Shown piece after piece: positions 9,801 through 18,044 of a stretch of 64,000 bases of DNA. Origin of the DNA: Caballeronia terrestris (GTDB lineage: Bacteria; Pseudomonadota; Gammaproteobacteria; Burkholderiales; Burkholderiaceae); NCBI RefSeq assembly GCF_001544515.1, contig NZ_FCOL02000010.1, positions 62,001-126,000 of the forward strand, written 5' to 3'. The translations under genes and the position numbers were made by a program. Position 1 is the first letter of the stretch, and each line of letters begins with the position of its first letter. The notes beneath the pieces are model-generated. The model did not search any database. It worked only from the letters and a program-made list of their open reading frames with translations, and was not told the DNA's origin.

Positions 9801-10379
9801 GGCGTCATCACGATGATGCGCACGCAGATGACCCAGCGCGGCAAGATGCTGATCGTCAATCTCGACGACGGCACCGGCCAGTGCGAAGTCACCGTCTTCA
9901 ACGAGCAGTTCGAGGCCAACAAGGCGCTCTTCAAGGAAGACGAGCTGCTCGTCGTGCAGGGCCAGGCACGCAACGATGCGTTCACGGGCGGCATCCGCTT
10001 CACGGTCGAATCGGCGATGGACCTCGAACGCGCGCGCAGCCGTTATGCGCAGGCGGTTAAGCTCGAGATGAACGGCAACGCCGATGCGCTGCGCCTGAAA
10101 CGCGTGCTCGAAGCGCATTGCGCCGGGCCCGACGAACCGGCGAGCGCCCCCGCGCCGATGCCCTCGCGCGGCGGCCAGCGTGGCGAGCGCGACTTCGGCC
10201 GGGGACAGCGCCAGCCGGTGCACATCCCGAGCGGCCTGAACGTGAGCATCGTGTATCGCAGCGAGCACGCCGAAGGCGAAGTGCGACTCGGCGATGCCTG
10301 GCGCGTCAAGCCCACCGACGATCTCATCACGGCGCTGCGCGGCGAATTCGCCGGCAGCTCGATCGAGATCGTCTATTGA
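6834..10379 (+). CDS. dnaE: DNA polymerase III alpha subunit
   Basis: This is the replicative polymerase catalytic subunit, 1181 residues from the ATG at 6834 (MSDPRFVHLRVHSEFS). An in-frame ATG 22 codons upstream would add a basic stretch not seen in the family. The N-terminal PHP domain has H-x-x-x-H (H8, H12). Three catalytic aspartates lie in PDFDIDFCQEGR around residues 403-407. The Pol3 palm loop GPGRGSGAGSLVAYALG is at about 362-378. The helix-hairpin-helix region and an OB-fold (MLIVNLDDGTGQCEVTVF) follow in the C-terminal third. It ends in TGATG with the next gene, a glycosyltransferase, so the two are translationally coupled. There is no sign of damage. Confidence 0.98.
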   Translation: MSDPRFVHLRVHSEFSIADGIVRLDDVVKAAAKDGQGALALTDLGNAFGLVRFYKEARGKGVKPIAGCDVWITNPADRDKPSRLVLLVRDKVGYLNLCELLSRAWLTNQYRGRAEVQFEWLEGGLAEGLLAISGAQQGDIGMAFAAGNDQAAQRNAERWAKLFPNAFYIELQRAGQPGAETYIQQAVALAAKLKLPVVATHPLQYMTPDDFTAHEARVCISEGDILANPRRQKRFTTDQYFRTQDEMCALFADMPSAIANTVEIAKRCNLTLELGKPKLPLFPTPDGMSLDDYLVQLSKDGLEVRLAQLFPDEAEREKQRETYYARLDFECNTIIKMGFPGYFLIVADFIMWAKNNGVPVGPGRGSGAGSLVAYALGITDLDPLRYNLLFERFLNPERVSMPDFDIDFCQEGRDRVIQYVKQKYGADAVSQIATFGTMAAKAAVRDIGRVLDLGYMFTDGIAKLIPFKPGKHVTIADAMKEEPALQERFDNEDEVHQLLELAQRVEGLTRNVGMHAGGVLIAPGKLTDFCPLYTQGEDGGVVSQYDKDDVEAVGLVKFDFLGLTTLTILDWAERYIRRLDPSKENWNLAQVPLDDPASFSILKKANTVAVFQLESRGMQGMLKDAQPDRFEDIIALVALYRPGPMDLIPSFCARKHGREIVEYPDPRVEPVLKETYGIMVYQEQVMQMAQIIGGYSLGGADLLRRAMGKKKAEEMAQHRELFRQGAAVNGLTATKADEIFDLMEKFAGYGFNKSHAAAYALLAYYTAWLKAHHPAEFMAANMSLAMDDTDKVKILFEDCLNNGMSVLPPNINQSAYRFEPVPEADGKRSKTIRYGLGAVKGSGQNAIEEILRVREEAPFTDLFDFCLRVDRRVVNRRTVEALIRAGAFDALHENRAQLIASVPLAMEAADQAAANAMQAGLFDMGDHPQQGHELVDEPAWSDKKRLQEEKTALGFYLSGHLFDAYKSEVRRFVRQKIGELKEGRDKLVAGVITMMRTQMTQRGKMLIVNLDDGTGQCEVTVFNEQFEANKALFKEDELLVVQGQARNDAFTGGIRFTVESAMDLERARSRYAQAVKLEMNGNADALRLKRVLEAHCAGPDEPASAPAPMPSRGGQRGERDFGRGQRQPVHIPSGLNVSIVYRSEHAEGEVRLGDAWRVKPTDDLITALRGEFAGSSIEIVY

Positions 10380-11449
10380 TGCGACTCGGCATCTCCGCCA
10401 ACGCGCTGCGCTTGAGCGGCGGCCTCGAACGCTACGCGATGGACCTCGTGCGCGGCCTCGCGGAAGCCGGATTCACCGGCAGCCGCAAGCCCGCGTTCTT
10501 CGCGCGCAAGATCGACGCGTCGCTGCCGGAGGCGCAACTCGTCGAGGCGCACCGGATCAAAGTCGGCTTGCTGCCCGGCAAGTTTCGCGACGCGTGGTTC
10601 TCCTGGGCGCTCAGGCGCGCGCGCCGCAAGGCGCAGGTGGACGTGCTGATCGGCTGCAATCGGGTGGAATCGTCGGAGATCGCGATTTGCGGCGGCACGC
10701 ATATCGGCTTTCTGAAGGCCACCGGGCGGCGCGAAAAGCAGTCGGATAGCCGGCAGATCGCGCTGGAGAAGCGCCAGTACCGCGCCGCGCGCGTGATCGT
10801 CGCGCATTCGAAGCTGATGCGCGACGAACTGCGCACGCTCTACGGCATCGACGACCGGAAGATTCGCGTGCTGTATCCGCCGGTGGACAGCCGGCGCTTT
10901 TCCCCAGTCGATGCCCCGACGCGCGCGAAACTGCGCAAGCAGTTCAATTTCGCCGACGACGAAATCGTGCTGCTGTTTCCGTCGAGCAGCCATGTGCGAA
11001 AAGGCTTGCCGCTGATCGAAAAAGCGCTGGCCGGCACGACGCTGCCGGTGGTCGTCGCGGTTGCGGGGCGCGCGCCGGAGAAGCCGTCGGCGTGCGTGCG
11101 CTATATCGGCTACGCGAAAAATATCGAGGATTGCTACCGCGCCGCCGATTTCACGATCCTAGCCTCGACCTACGAGCCGTTCGGGCTCGTCGGAGTGGAG
11201 TCGGTGATGTGTGGCACGCCGGTGATCTTTCCACAGAGCATCGGCTGCTGCGATGCGATCGCGGACCACGCGAAGCACATCTTCTGTTCCGGCGACGCCG
11301 CCGATCTGCGCCGCGTCATCGAGCAGGCGGTTCAGGCGCCGCCAGCGCGCGAACTCGTGTCGCGCGAGGCGATTCTCTACGACGCGGACGTTTCCGTGCA
11401 CGTCGCGGAGCTGCTCGCGCTCGCAAACAATATCCACGCGAGCCGCTGA
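10379..11449 (+). CDS. GT4-family glycosyltransferase, LPS core assembly
   Basis: This 356-residue protein is taken from the ATG that overlaps the dnaE stop (TGATG). It has the two-domain GT-B shape of GT4 transferases. The N-terminus MRLGISANALRLSGGLERYA holds the glycine-rich loop, and the C-terminal nucleotide-sugar site is STYEPFGLVGVESVMCGTPV near residue 262, with the E-x7-E pattern expected of retaining enzymes. There is no signal peptide, so it should work on the cytoplasmic face. Its closest named analogue by outline is WaaG-like core glucosyltransferase, but donor and acceptor cannot be read from sequence. Its place beside further core genes supports a role in LPS core oligosaccharide synthesis. 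Confidence 0.85.
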   Translation: MRLGISANALRLSGGLERYAMDLVRGLAEAGFTGSRKPAFFARKIDASLPEAQLVEAHRIKVGLLPGKFRDAWFSWALRRARRKAQVDVLIGCNRVESSEIAICGGTHIGFLKATGRREKQSDSRQIALEKRQYRAARVIVAHSKLMRDELRTLYGIDDRKIRVLYPPVDSRRFSPVDAPTRAKLRKQFNFADDEIVLLFPSSSHVRKGLPLIEKALAGTTLPVVVAVAGRAPEKPSACVRYIGYAKNIEDCYRAADFTILASTYEPFGLVGVESVMCGTPVIFPQSIGCCDAIADHAKHIFCSGDAADLRRVIEQAVQAPPARELVSREAILYDADVSVHVAELLALANNIHASR

Positions 11450-11453
11450 CGCT

Positions 11454-12215
11454 TCAATGTGGCTCGTTCAGTTGCGCGAGCTTCAGGAAACGGTAATAGA
11501 CCGTTTGCGCGTTTACGACCGCGATCATGAAGCCGGTGCGGCCGTCGAGAAAGCCGCGCCGCAGAAAATACGTCCGCAGGAACGCCCACGCGCCGCGCGT
11601 CACCGCGATGCTGAAGCTGCCGCGCTTGCCCGCCGCGTGGCGCTGTTCGGCGCCGGCGCTCGAATACGCGTCGAGCTTGCGCAGCACCGTCTCGAAATCC
11701 TCGTACGAGTAGTGCATGAGCCGGCCTTCGAGCCGCGCGACCGGCTTTCCCGTCGACAGCACGAGGCGCTCGTGCACGAGATCGTCGGAAAAGCGCGCCG
11801 TGCCGCGTTTGAAGAGGCGCGGGATCCAGTCCGGATACCAGCCGCTGTGCCGCACCCACACGCCGCAGAAGCTCGACAGCCGATCGACCGAATAGACATC
11901 GGAGCGCGGGTCTGTGATCGCTGCGCGAATCGATGCGGCTAGTTCAGGCGTGACGACTTCGTCGGCGTCGATGGAGAGCACCCAGTCGGTGGAAAGCGCG
12001 TCGAGCGCGCGGTTTTTCTGCGGGCCGAAGCCCGGCCAGTCGCGCGCTTCGATCACGCGCGCGCGATGCGCCTCGGCGATGCCGGCGGTCGCATCGGTGC
12101 TGCCGCCGTCGATCACGACGATCTCGTCGGCGAACGAGACAGCCGACAGGCACTGGGCGAGCCGGGCCGCCGCGTTATACGTGATGATGGCGATGCCGAG
12201 GGTAGGCTGGGTCAT
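11454..12215 (-). CDS. GT2 glycosyltransferase, WaaE/KdtX-like
   Basis: This 253-residue protein starts at the ATG at 12215 (MTQPTLGIAIITYNAAARL). An upstream in-frame start would add 27 residues without family resemblance. It has the GT-A fold signatures of family 2: VVIDGGSTD near residue 34 and WVLSIDADEVVTPEL near residue 71, whose D-x-D binds the metal-nucleotide. The middle (HSGWYPDWIPRLFKRG, HERLVL) is characteristic of the WaaE/KdtX group, which adds a beta-linked glucose to inner-core heptose. It converges on the GT4 gene with 4 bases between the stops. The exact linkage is inference from family. Confidence 0.85.
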   Translation of the reverse strand: MTQPTLGIAIITYNAAARLAQCLSAVSFADEIVVIDGGSTDATAGIAEAHRARVIEARDWPGFGPQKNRALDALSTDWVLSIDADEVVTPELAASIRAAITDPRSDVYSVDRLSSFCGVWVRHSGWYPDWIPRLFKRGTARFSDDLVHERLVLSTGKPVARLEGRLMHYSYEDFETVLRKLDAYSSAGAEQRHAAGKRGSFSIAVTRGAWAFLRTYFLRRGFLDGRTGFMIAVVNAQTVYYRFLKLAQLNEPH

Positions 12216-12330
12216 GGAGCGTGTGGGGTATTCACGGAGACCCGTGTTGACGCGGTTGAACGCTTGGGAAGCGAGGGGCGCGGCTGCGGACGCCATTCGA
12301 TGGTGAAATCGCTGGAGGCGATGTTCCGGA

Positions 12331-13326
12331 TCACGCCCGCAAGTGCCATTTGATGAAAAAGAACGGGCTCAGGAGCCACGGGCACGTCGCATACACGAAC
12401 ATGCGAATGCGAAATCCTGCGCTTACGTTTGCCGCTCCCACGAGCATGGCGAGCTTTCGCGACAACGGCTGGTTACTGAAAACCGCTGCGACATACTCCT
12501 CGCGCGCCGCTTTCTTGGCCAGAAGCGCACGCATCTTGTCGCCCGCGCCGACTCGGTTTGCGTCGCGTTGCAATTGCCGTGTCTCGCCCGTGCCGTTCAC
12601 ATTCGCGAGCTTGATGCGCGCGACGAACTCGCCCGGCGTGCGCCAGCGGCGCTTCCTCGACAAGCCGCCACGCCGATACTGCACGAGCGGTTCGCGCAGC
12701 GTGAAGGCGCCGCCGCTCATGATCGCGCGAAACACCATGATCTGATCTTCGCCGTAGATGCCTGGCTCCATCGGGCCGAATTCGGTAAAGAGCCGCCGAG
12801 CCCAGGCGTGCGCCGCGCCCACGACGTGCGGCCGGCTGCGCGACCAGTCGTCGAAGCCCTGATAGCCGGATAGGTCGGTCACCGTTAGGATGTCGTGGAC
12901 GTTGCCGGCGGCGTCGAGGTCCTGCAGGTCGGTGGCGATCAGGCCGTAGCGCTTGCCGCTTTCGATCCAAGCGTTCATCACACGCTCGCATCGCTGGGGC
13001 ATGGAGATGTCGTCGCCTGCGGCCACGAAGAGGAGTTGTCCCGAAGCCCTAGCGGCGAGCGCGCTCAAATGCGCGCTGATGCCGAGGTTCGTCTCGTTTC
13101 GAAAGAGGCGCACCGTATGCGGACCGTCGTAGCCGCTAACGCATTTCTCAGCAATGGCGAACGTGTCGTCCGTGGAGGCATCGTCCGAGATGAGGACTTC
13201 CAGTGGCGTCCAGGTCTGGGACAGTGCGCCCCGAATGGCGTCAGCGACGCTATGTTGCTGATTGAAGGTGATAAGCATCAGGCTCGCGAGCGGCGCAGCC
13301 GGCTCTCGATGAGGCGTTGCGGGCAT
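12331..13326 (-). CDS. GT2 glycosyltransferase of the LPS cluster
   Basis: This 331-residue family 2 transferase has LMLITFNQQHSVADAIRGAL at about residues 17-36, then EVLISDDASTDDT, then LLFVAAGDDISMP holding the D-D metal site. A conserved ED follows in GIYGEDQIMVFRA, the likely catalytic base region. The C-terminal 60 residues include a hydrophobic stretch (CPWLLSPFFFIKWHL) that may sit on the membrane. It is transcribed with the WaaE-like gene, 115 bases upstream of it, and divergently from the O-antigen ligase gene. It probably adds a sugar to the core or an O-unit; donor and acceptor are unknown. Confidence 0.8.
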   Translation of the reverse strand: MPATPHREPAAPLASLMLITFNQQHSVADAIRGALSQTWTPLEVLISDDASTDDTFAIAEKCVSGYDGPHTVRLFRNETNLGISAHLSALAARASGQLLFVAAGDDISMPQRCERVMNAWIESGKRYGLIATDLQDLDAAGNVHDILTVTDLSGYQGFDDWSRSRPHVVGAAHAWARRLFTEFGPMEPGIYGEDQIMVFRAIMSGGAFTLREPLVQYRRGGLSRKRRWRTPGEFVARIKLANVNGTGETRQLQRDANRVGAGDKMRALLAKKAAREEYVAAVFSNQPLSRKLAMLVGAANVSAGFRIRMFVYATCPWLLSPFFFIKWHLRA

Positions 13327-13417
13327 TTCTGTTCCAGAGAGCGTCTTAAGGCCTGGGCATGAACGGCATCGGGTATCTCGCGAAGCACGCGTCCGGTATG
13401 CGCCAGGCGGCTGCGGC

Positions 13418-13423
13418 TATAAT
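13418..13423 (+). promoter_or_regulatory. -10 element upstream of the O-antigen ligase gene
   Basis: A perfect TATAAT lies 50 bases before the chosen ATG at 13473. No convincing -35 is seen at 16-18 bases upstream. Its position implies transcription from about 13430 and argues against an earlier in-frame ATG at 13359 as the start codon. Confidence 0.5.
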
Positions 13424-13472
13424 AGCGCGGGTTTTTGGGACAAGCGAACGGACCAGCGGGTCCACCCACTTC

Positions 13473-14744
13473 ATGATTCTGGAAAAAAGTCTACGCTTTC
13501 TCATTGCCGGTCTTGTTTTTCTGGCACCGGCGACTACGCTGGTCATGCGCGGGGGAACTGGCTACTGTTTCTTCGCATTACTTTTCCTTGCACTGGCGCT
13601 CGCCTTTACGAAGCGATATCGGCTGGACCCGAGGCTATTGTTCAAGGCGTTCCCGCTCTACACCGCCGGCATGCTCGTTTTCATGGTGCTGCTGCCCGCC
13701 CAGCAAGCTGTCGAAGGATATTACCTGCCACGCGAATTCGACGGCATGTCGCGCTTCGCGCTCAGTCTGCCGATCTTCCTTCTGCTCGCGAACGTACCGG
13801 TCAAGTCGCTGAAAGCGATTGGCTGGGGCTGCGCATTCGGCGCGATCGGCGCTGGGCTGTGGGCGCTCGACAGTGCCATGCACATGACGGCGACAGAGCT
13901 CGCGCGCCTCGGCAACGCCTACACGAACCCGATTCCGTATGGCAATACGGCGCTCCTGCTCGGCTTTCTTTCTGCGATGTCGATACGGTGGGATACCGAC
14001 CACAAGCGGATCGCAGTGTCGGTCAAGTTGCTCGGTCTCGCAGCGGGCATTTACGCGTCGTATATGTCGGGCACGCGTGGCGGCTGGCTTGCGATACCGC
14101 TCTTCCTTGTGCTGTGCTCGCTGAATTTCGGCTGGATCAGGCACAAGCGGCACTGGTTTGCGGCCGTTGCGGCAGCGGTGATCGCGATGTCAGCGCTCCT
14201 CGCCACGCCGCACGGACAGGAGCGGCTGACGGCGACGAAGTCGGATCTGACGCGCCTGGAATACGGAGCGGCCGCCGACAGCTCGATCGGTGCCCGCTTG
14301 CAACTGTGGCGGGCGTCGCTGCGGCTTTTCGAGGCCCATCCGGCGCTGGGCATCGGCAAGGGGCGGCTCGAATCGTCGTTGCGGGAGATGGCGAAGGCGG
14401 GCGAGGTGTCGCCGCTCGTCGTCAACCAGCGTGCGCACAGCGAGTTTTTCTCGACGATCGCGGAACTCGGCGGCGCGGGTGTTCTCTGCCTTGCGCTGCT
14501 GTACGCGGGACCGCTCGTCTATTTCATCCGACACCGCAAATCGCCGAACAGCGATGTGTCGACGGCTGCATATTGCGGCATCGCCGTATCCGGCTCGGTT
14601 ATCATCTTTGGCTTGAGTATCGATGTCTTCACGGTCGTCATGAGCACCGCGCTGATCGCGCTGTTCTGGGCCGTGCTGCTCGCCGTCATCGCCCACGACG
14701 CGCGCATGCCGCTGGGCAAGCCGGGCACGGGTCCGTCCGCCTGA
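13473..14744 (+). CDS. waaL: O-antigen ligase family membrane protein
   Basis: This polytopic inner-membrane protein of 423 residues should join O-polysaccharide to lipid A-core on the periplasmic side. The start at 13473 (MILEKSLRFLIAGLVF) opens straight into a membrane helix and lies downstream of a TATAAT box. About ten hydrophobic segments are visible. The Wzy_C-type features are present: GTRGGWLAIPLFLVL, then a large periplasmic loop containing ARLQLWRASLRLFEAHPALG and the conserved histidine in NQRAHSEFFSTIAELG. A polymerase (Wzy) shares this fold, but the adjacent msbA, waaC and core transferases favour ligase. It is followed by msbA about 100 bases downstream. Confidence 0.85.
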   Translation: MILEKSLRFLIAGLVFLAPATTLVMRGGTGYCFFALLFLALALAFTKRYRLDPRLLFKAFPLYTAGMLVFMVLLPAQQAVEGYYLPREFDGMSRFALSLPIFLLLANVPVKSLKAIGWGCAFGAIGAGLWALDSAMHMTATELARLGNAYTNPIPYGNTALLLGFLSAMSIRWDTDHKRIAVSVKLLGLAAGIYASYMSGTRGGWLAIPLFLVLCSLNFGWIRHKRHWFAAVAAAVIAMSALLATPHGQERLTATKSDLTRLEYGAAADSSIGARLQLWRASLRLFEAHPALGIGKGRLESSLREMAKAGEVSPLVVNQRAHSEFFSTIAELGGAGVLCLALLYAGPLVYFIRHRKSPNSDVSTAAYCGIAVSGSVIIFGLSIDVFTVVMSTALIALFWAVLLAVIAHDARMPLGKPGTGPSA

Positions 14745-14847
14745 AGGGCGCGCGACGCGGCATTTTACGCGGCGCGCACCATCGATCTTCCGGGTGCGGC
14801 CGCGATCGTCACGCCCTGATTGTTGTACAGCGAAGTGAGGTGCGTTT

Positions 14848-16632
14848 TTGAATCAGCAAGCGAGTTTAAGCAAGACCATCGGCGGGGGCCAAACCACGTC
14901 GCCCACGGCCGTGATGAGGCGCTTGTGGCCTTACATCAAGCCGCTGATGGGCATCGTGATCCTCGGCCTCATCGCGATGGGTTTCGTCGCCGCGAGCGAG
15001 GCCGGCATTCCGATGCTGCTCAAGCCGCTACTCGACCACGGTTTCGGCGCGAAGGGCAGCGACAAGGCCATCTGGGTCGTGCCGGCCGCGGTGATCGGGC
15101 TGTCGGTCGTGCGCGGGGTTGCGCAATACGCGTCGGGCTATCTGCTCTCGTACGTGTCGAACAAGATTCTGCTGCAACTGCGGCTCAAGATGTTCGAACG
15201 CATGATCCACACGAGCGCGGGCTTCTTTCAGCGCGAGACGGCGAGCACGGTCATCAACGCGATTGTCTTCGAGGTCAATCAGATCCTGCAGGTACTTTCC
15301 AGCGTCATCGTCACGCTGGTGCGCGATTCGCTCACGGTCGTGTTCCTGCTCGGCTATCTGTTCATCCTCAACTGGCGCCTGACGCTCATCGTCGCGGTGA
15401 TCCTGCCGGGCATCGGGTGGCTCGTGTCCAAGATCAACCGGCGTCTGCGGCGCCTGAACCGCGAGCATCAAATGCTCACGAACGAGCTGTCGTACATCGT
15501 CGAGGAGACGGTGGGCGGCTACAAGGTCGTCAAGGTGAACAATGGCGAGCCCTACGAAATGGGCCGCTTCAACGAAATGAGCCACCGCCTGCGCGGCTAT
15601 TCGATGCGCATGCAGGTCTCCGGCGGCCTCGCGCAGCCGCTCACGCAGTTTCTCGCGTCGATCGCGCTCGCCATCGTGATCACGATCGCGGTCGTGCAAT
15701 CGGCGAGCGACCAGACTACGGTCGGCGGCTTCGTCGCGTTCGTCACGTCGATGCTGCTCGTGATTTCGCCGCTCAAGCACCTGATCGACATCAACCAGCC
15801 GATGCAGCGCGGCATGACGGCGGCGGAACTCATCTTCGGCCTGATCGATGAACCAGCCGAGCCGGATGGTGGCGGCCGTCCGCTTGAGCGCGCGAAGGGT
15901 CACGTCGAGTTCCGCGAAGTGTCGTTCAACTACGGCTCCCCCGACCGGCCGACGCTCGATCGCGTGTCGTTCAAGGTCGCGCCGGGCGAGATGGTCGCGC
16001 TCGCGGGACCGTCGGGCAGCGGCAAGACGACGCTCGTCAACCTGCTGCCGCGCTTCTTCGATCCGACGCAGGGCGAAGTGCTCATCGACGGCGTGCCGCT
16101 CACCGAATACAGTCTGCATGACGTGCGCAGCCAGCTCGCGATGGTGAGCCAGGACGTCGTGCTCTTCAACGACACGATCGCGGCGAACGTCGCGTACGGC
16201 ACGACGCCCGATCGTGACCGCGTGCAGGCAGCGCTCGTGGCGGCGAATCTCGCGGATGTCGTCGCGGCGATGCCCGACGGCGTCCATACGCTCGTCGGCG
16301 GCAATGGCATGCGGTTGTCGGGCGGGCAGCGTCAGCGGCTCGCGATTGCGCGCGCGATCTACAAGGACGCGCCGATCCTGATCCTCGACGAAGCGACTTC
16401 CGCCCTCGATTCCGAATCCGAGCGCCACGTGCAGTCCGCGCTCGAAACGCTGATGAAGGGCCGCACGACGCTCGTGATCGCGCACCGGCTGTCGACCATC
16501 GAGCGCGCGGACCGCATCCTCGTGATGGAGGCGGGGCGTATCGCCGAGCAGGGCAGTCACGCCGAGTTGCTGCAGCACGACGGGCTCTACGCGCACCTGC
16601 ACCGGATTCAGTATCAGCAGCAGGCGGCGTGA
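14848..16632 (+). CDS. msbA: Lipid A flippase, ABC transporter
   Basis: MsbA moves lipid A-core across the inner membrane using ATP. At 594 residues it is a normal half-transporter: six-helix membrane domain (about 30-330) fused to a nucleotide-binding domain. Walker A is GPSGSGKTT near 387, the ABC signature LSGGQRQR near 490, Walker [13 protein letters not shown] near 510, and the H-loop VIAHRLS shortly after. The start is a TTG at 14848, preceded by GTGAGGTG as ribosome binding site; the nearby GTG would hit a stop at once. It lies between the ligase and heptosyltransferase genes, which fits export of completed core to the ligase. Confidence 0.95.
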   Translation: MNQQASLSKTIGGGQTTSPTAVMRRLWPYIKPLMGIVILGLIAMGFVAASEAGIPMLLKPLLDHGFGAKGSDKAIWVVPAAVIGLSVVRGVAQYASGYLLSYVSNKILLQLRLKMFERMIHTSAGFFQRETASTVINAIVFEVNQILQVLSSVIVTLVRDSLTVVFLLGYLFILNWRLTLIVAVILPGIGWLVSKINRRLRRLNREHQMLTNELSYIVEETVGGYKVVKVNNGEPYEMGRFNEMSHRLRGYSMRMQVSGGLAQPLTQFLASIALAIVITIAVVQSASDQTTVGGFVAFVTSMLLVISPLKHLIDINQPMQRGMTAAELIFGLIDEPAEPDGGGRPLERAKGHVEFREVSFNYGSPDRPTLDRVSFKVAPGEMVALAGPSGSGKTTLVNLLPRFFDPTQGEVLIDGVPLTEYSLHDVRSQLAMVSQDVVLFNDTIAANVAYGTTPDRDRVQAALVAANLADVVAAMPDGVHTLVGGNGMRLSGGQRQRLAIARAIYKDAPILILDEATSALDSESERHVQSALETLMKGRTTLVIAHRLSTIERADRILVMEAGRIAEQGSHAELLQHDGLYAHLHRIQYQQQAA

Positions 16633-16681
16633 GGCGTCTTTTGATCAACCGGGCGGCTCACGCCCGTAACGTGGCAGCAGA

Positions 16682-17659
16682 ATGAAGCGAATTTTGGTGG
16701 TGAAGGTCACCTCGCTCGGTGATGTGATACATGCCCAATCGGTCGTGGGCGACCTGCATCGGGCGTTCCCTGGCGTGACGATCGACTGGGCCGTCGACGA
16801 CGCCTTCGCCGACATTCCGCGCTGGAACCCAGGCGTCGCACGCGTGTTGTGCGCTCCTCTCAGACGCTTCAAGAAGATGCGCAGCCTGGGCGATCTGTCG
16901 GCGATCTGGTCGTCGATTTCGGATCTGCGGCAGGAACGTTATGACGCCGTGCTGGATCTTCACGGCGTCTACAAGAGCGCGATCATTTCGTTCCTGACGC
17001 GTTCGAAGCGCCGCTTCGGCTATTCGGCGGTGAATCTGGGCGAGCGCGGCGCCGCGTTCGCCTACACCCATCGATTCGCGCCGCGCAACGATGCCAACGC
17101 GTGGGAAGGCATGCGCCGCACGCTCAGCGAGACGTTCGGCTATTCGATCGAGGCCGTCCCGCCTACCGTCTTCTCGATCCCGAAGCCCGCCACGAAGCCC
17201 GAGGCGATGAAGGACATGCCGTTTGCGCTGCTGTTTCACGCGACGTCGAAGGACGAGAAGAAGTGGCCGACGGCCAACTGGATCGCGGTGGGGCGCTCGC
17301 TTCTGGAGCGTGGGATTACACCGCTGATTCCGTGGGGCTCCGAGGGCGAATTGCGTGAAGCGGAGGCGATCGCCCAAGGGCTGGAGGGCGCAAGGGTGCT
17401 GCCGAAGCTGTCGATCCAGGAGATCGCGCAGCATGTGGAACTGGCGGCGCTCGTCGTCGGGACGGATACGGGGCTCGTGCACCTCGCCACCGCGCTGCGC
17501 AAGCCGACGGTGATGATCTTCACCGCGACGTCGCGGCCGCATTTCGGGGTGGAGATTCCGGGGGTGGTGCGGTCCATCGGAGATGATGGAAGGGCGCCGT
17601 CGGTGGAGGAGGCGCTGGAGGCGATCGAGGGGGTGAGTGGGCGAGGCGCGGCTATTTAG
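16682..17659 (+). CDS. waaC: LPS heptosyltransferase I
   Basis: WaaC adds the first L-glycero-D-manno-heptose to Kdo2-lipid A, using ADP-heptose at the cytoplasmic face. At 325 residues it fits family GT9. MKRILVVKVTSLGDVIHAQ is the standard N-terminus (the S/T-SLGD loop), WAVDDAFADIPRWNP follows, and the ADP-heptose site is seen in LLFHATSKDEKKWPTANW and VVGTDTGLVHLATAL. These favour heptosyltransferase I over II (WaaF). It follows msbA by 49 bases and is probably in the same operon. No terminator is evident after it. Confidence 0.93.
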   Translation: MKRILVVKVTSLGDVIHAQSVVGDLHRAFPGVTIDWAVDDAFADIPRWNPGVARVLCAPLRRFKKMRSLGDLSAIWSSISDLRQERYDAVLDLHGVYKSAIISFLTRSKRRFGYSAVNLGERGAAFAYTHRFAPRNDANAWEGMRRTLSETFGYSIEAVPPTVFSIPKPATKPEAMKDMPFALLFHATSKDEKKWPTANWIAVGRSLLERGITPLIPWGSEGELREAEAIAQGLEGARVLPKLSIQEIAQHVELAALVVGTDTGLVHLATALRKPTVMIFTATSRPHFGVEIPGVVRSIGDDGRAPSVEEALEAIEGVSGRGAAI

Positions 17660-17711
17660 GCGCGCGCCTCTATCGCAAGGTTATGCGGATTCGATTCGCA
17701 ATGACCTGAAT

Positions 17712-18032
17712 TCAACGATCATTTTCAACGCCGACTGTCGCAGCGACCAGAGCGAGATGTATCGGCTCTTTTTCGGAGAATCGATCAGACTTTTCGAGCG
17801 CTTTCAGGGCTTGGTCGTAGCGCGGCGTGCCAGGTTCCAGAAACTTGATGTCGTAGACAATGTTGAGAAGGCCGTAGTGTTCGATCACGCATCTGGTCGT
17901 TTCGGCGAATGTCACGGTTGCGCGCCGATCATCCAGTTTTAGTCCCAATGTCAGGCTATCGCCGTCATCCGTTACGGCGAGGATGTCGATATACCAATCG
18001 TGAATATAAGTGAAGCTTTTGAGGTCGTTCAT
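17712..18032 (-). CDS. Probable immunity protein of a polymorphic toxin
   Basis: This 106-residue acidic cytoplasmic-type protein has no signal or membrane segment. Readable segments are FTYIHDWYIDILAVTDDGDS, an alternating hydrophobic strand pattern LTLGLKLDDRRATVTF, and TRCVIEHYGLLNIVYDIKFL, suggesting a small mixed beta-sheet fold. It begins 12 bases after the stop of the toxin fragment on the same strand, the standard position of an immunity gene. I recall similar small proteins next to Burkholderia toxin cassettes but cannot assign a family. It appears intact even though the toxin frame is broken. The role is inferred from position. Confidence 0.6.
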   Translation of the reverse strand: MNDLKSFTYIHDWYIDILAVTDDGDSLTLGLKLDDRRATVTFAETTRCVIEHYGLLNIVYDIKFLEPGTPRYDQALKALEKSDRFSEKEPIHLALVAATVGVENDR

Positions 18033-18044
18033 GATTGGAGTGAG

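Noticed and set aside
7149..10268. Open frame of over 1000 codons antisense to dnaE
   Set aside because: High GC leaves opposite-strand frames free of stops. The translation is arginine-, histidine- and valine-rich without any motif, while dnaE on the other strand is clearly real.
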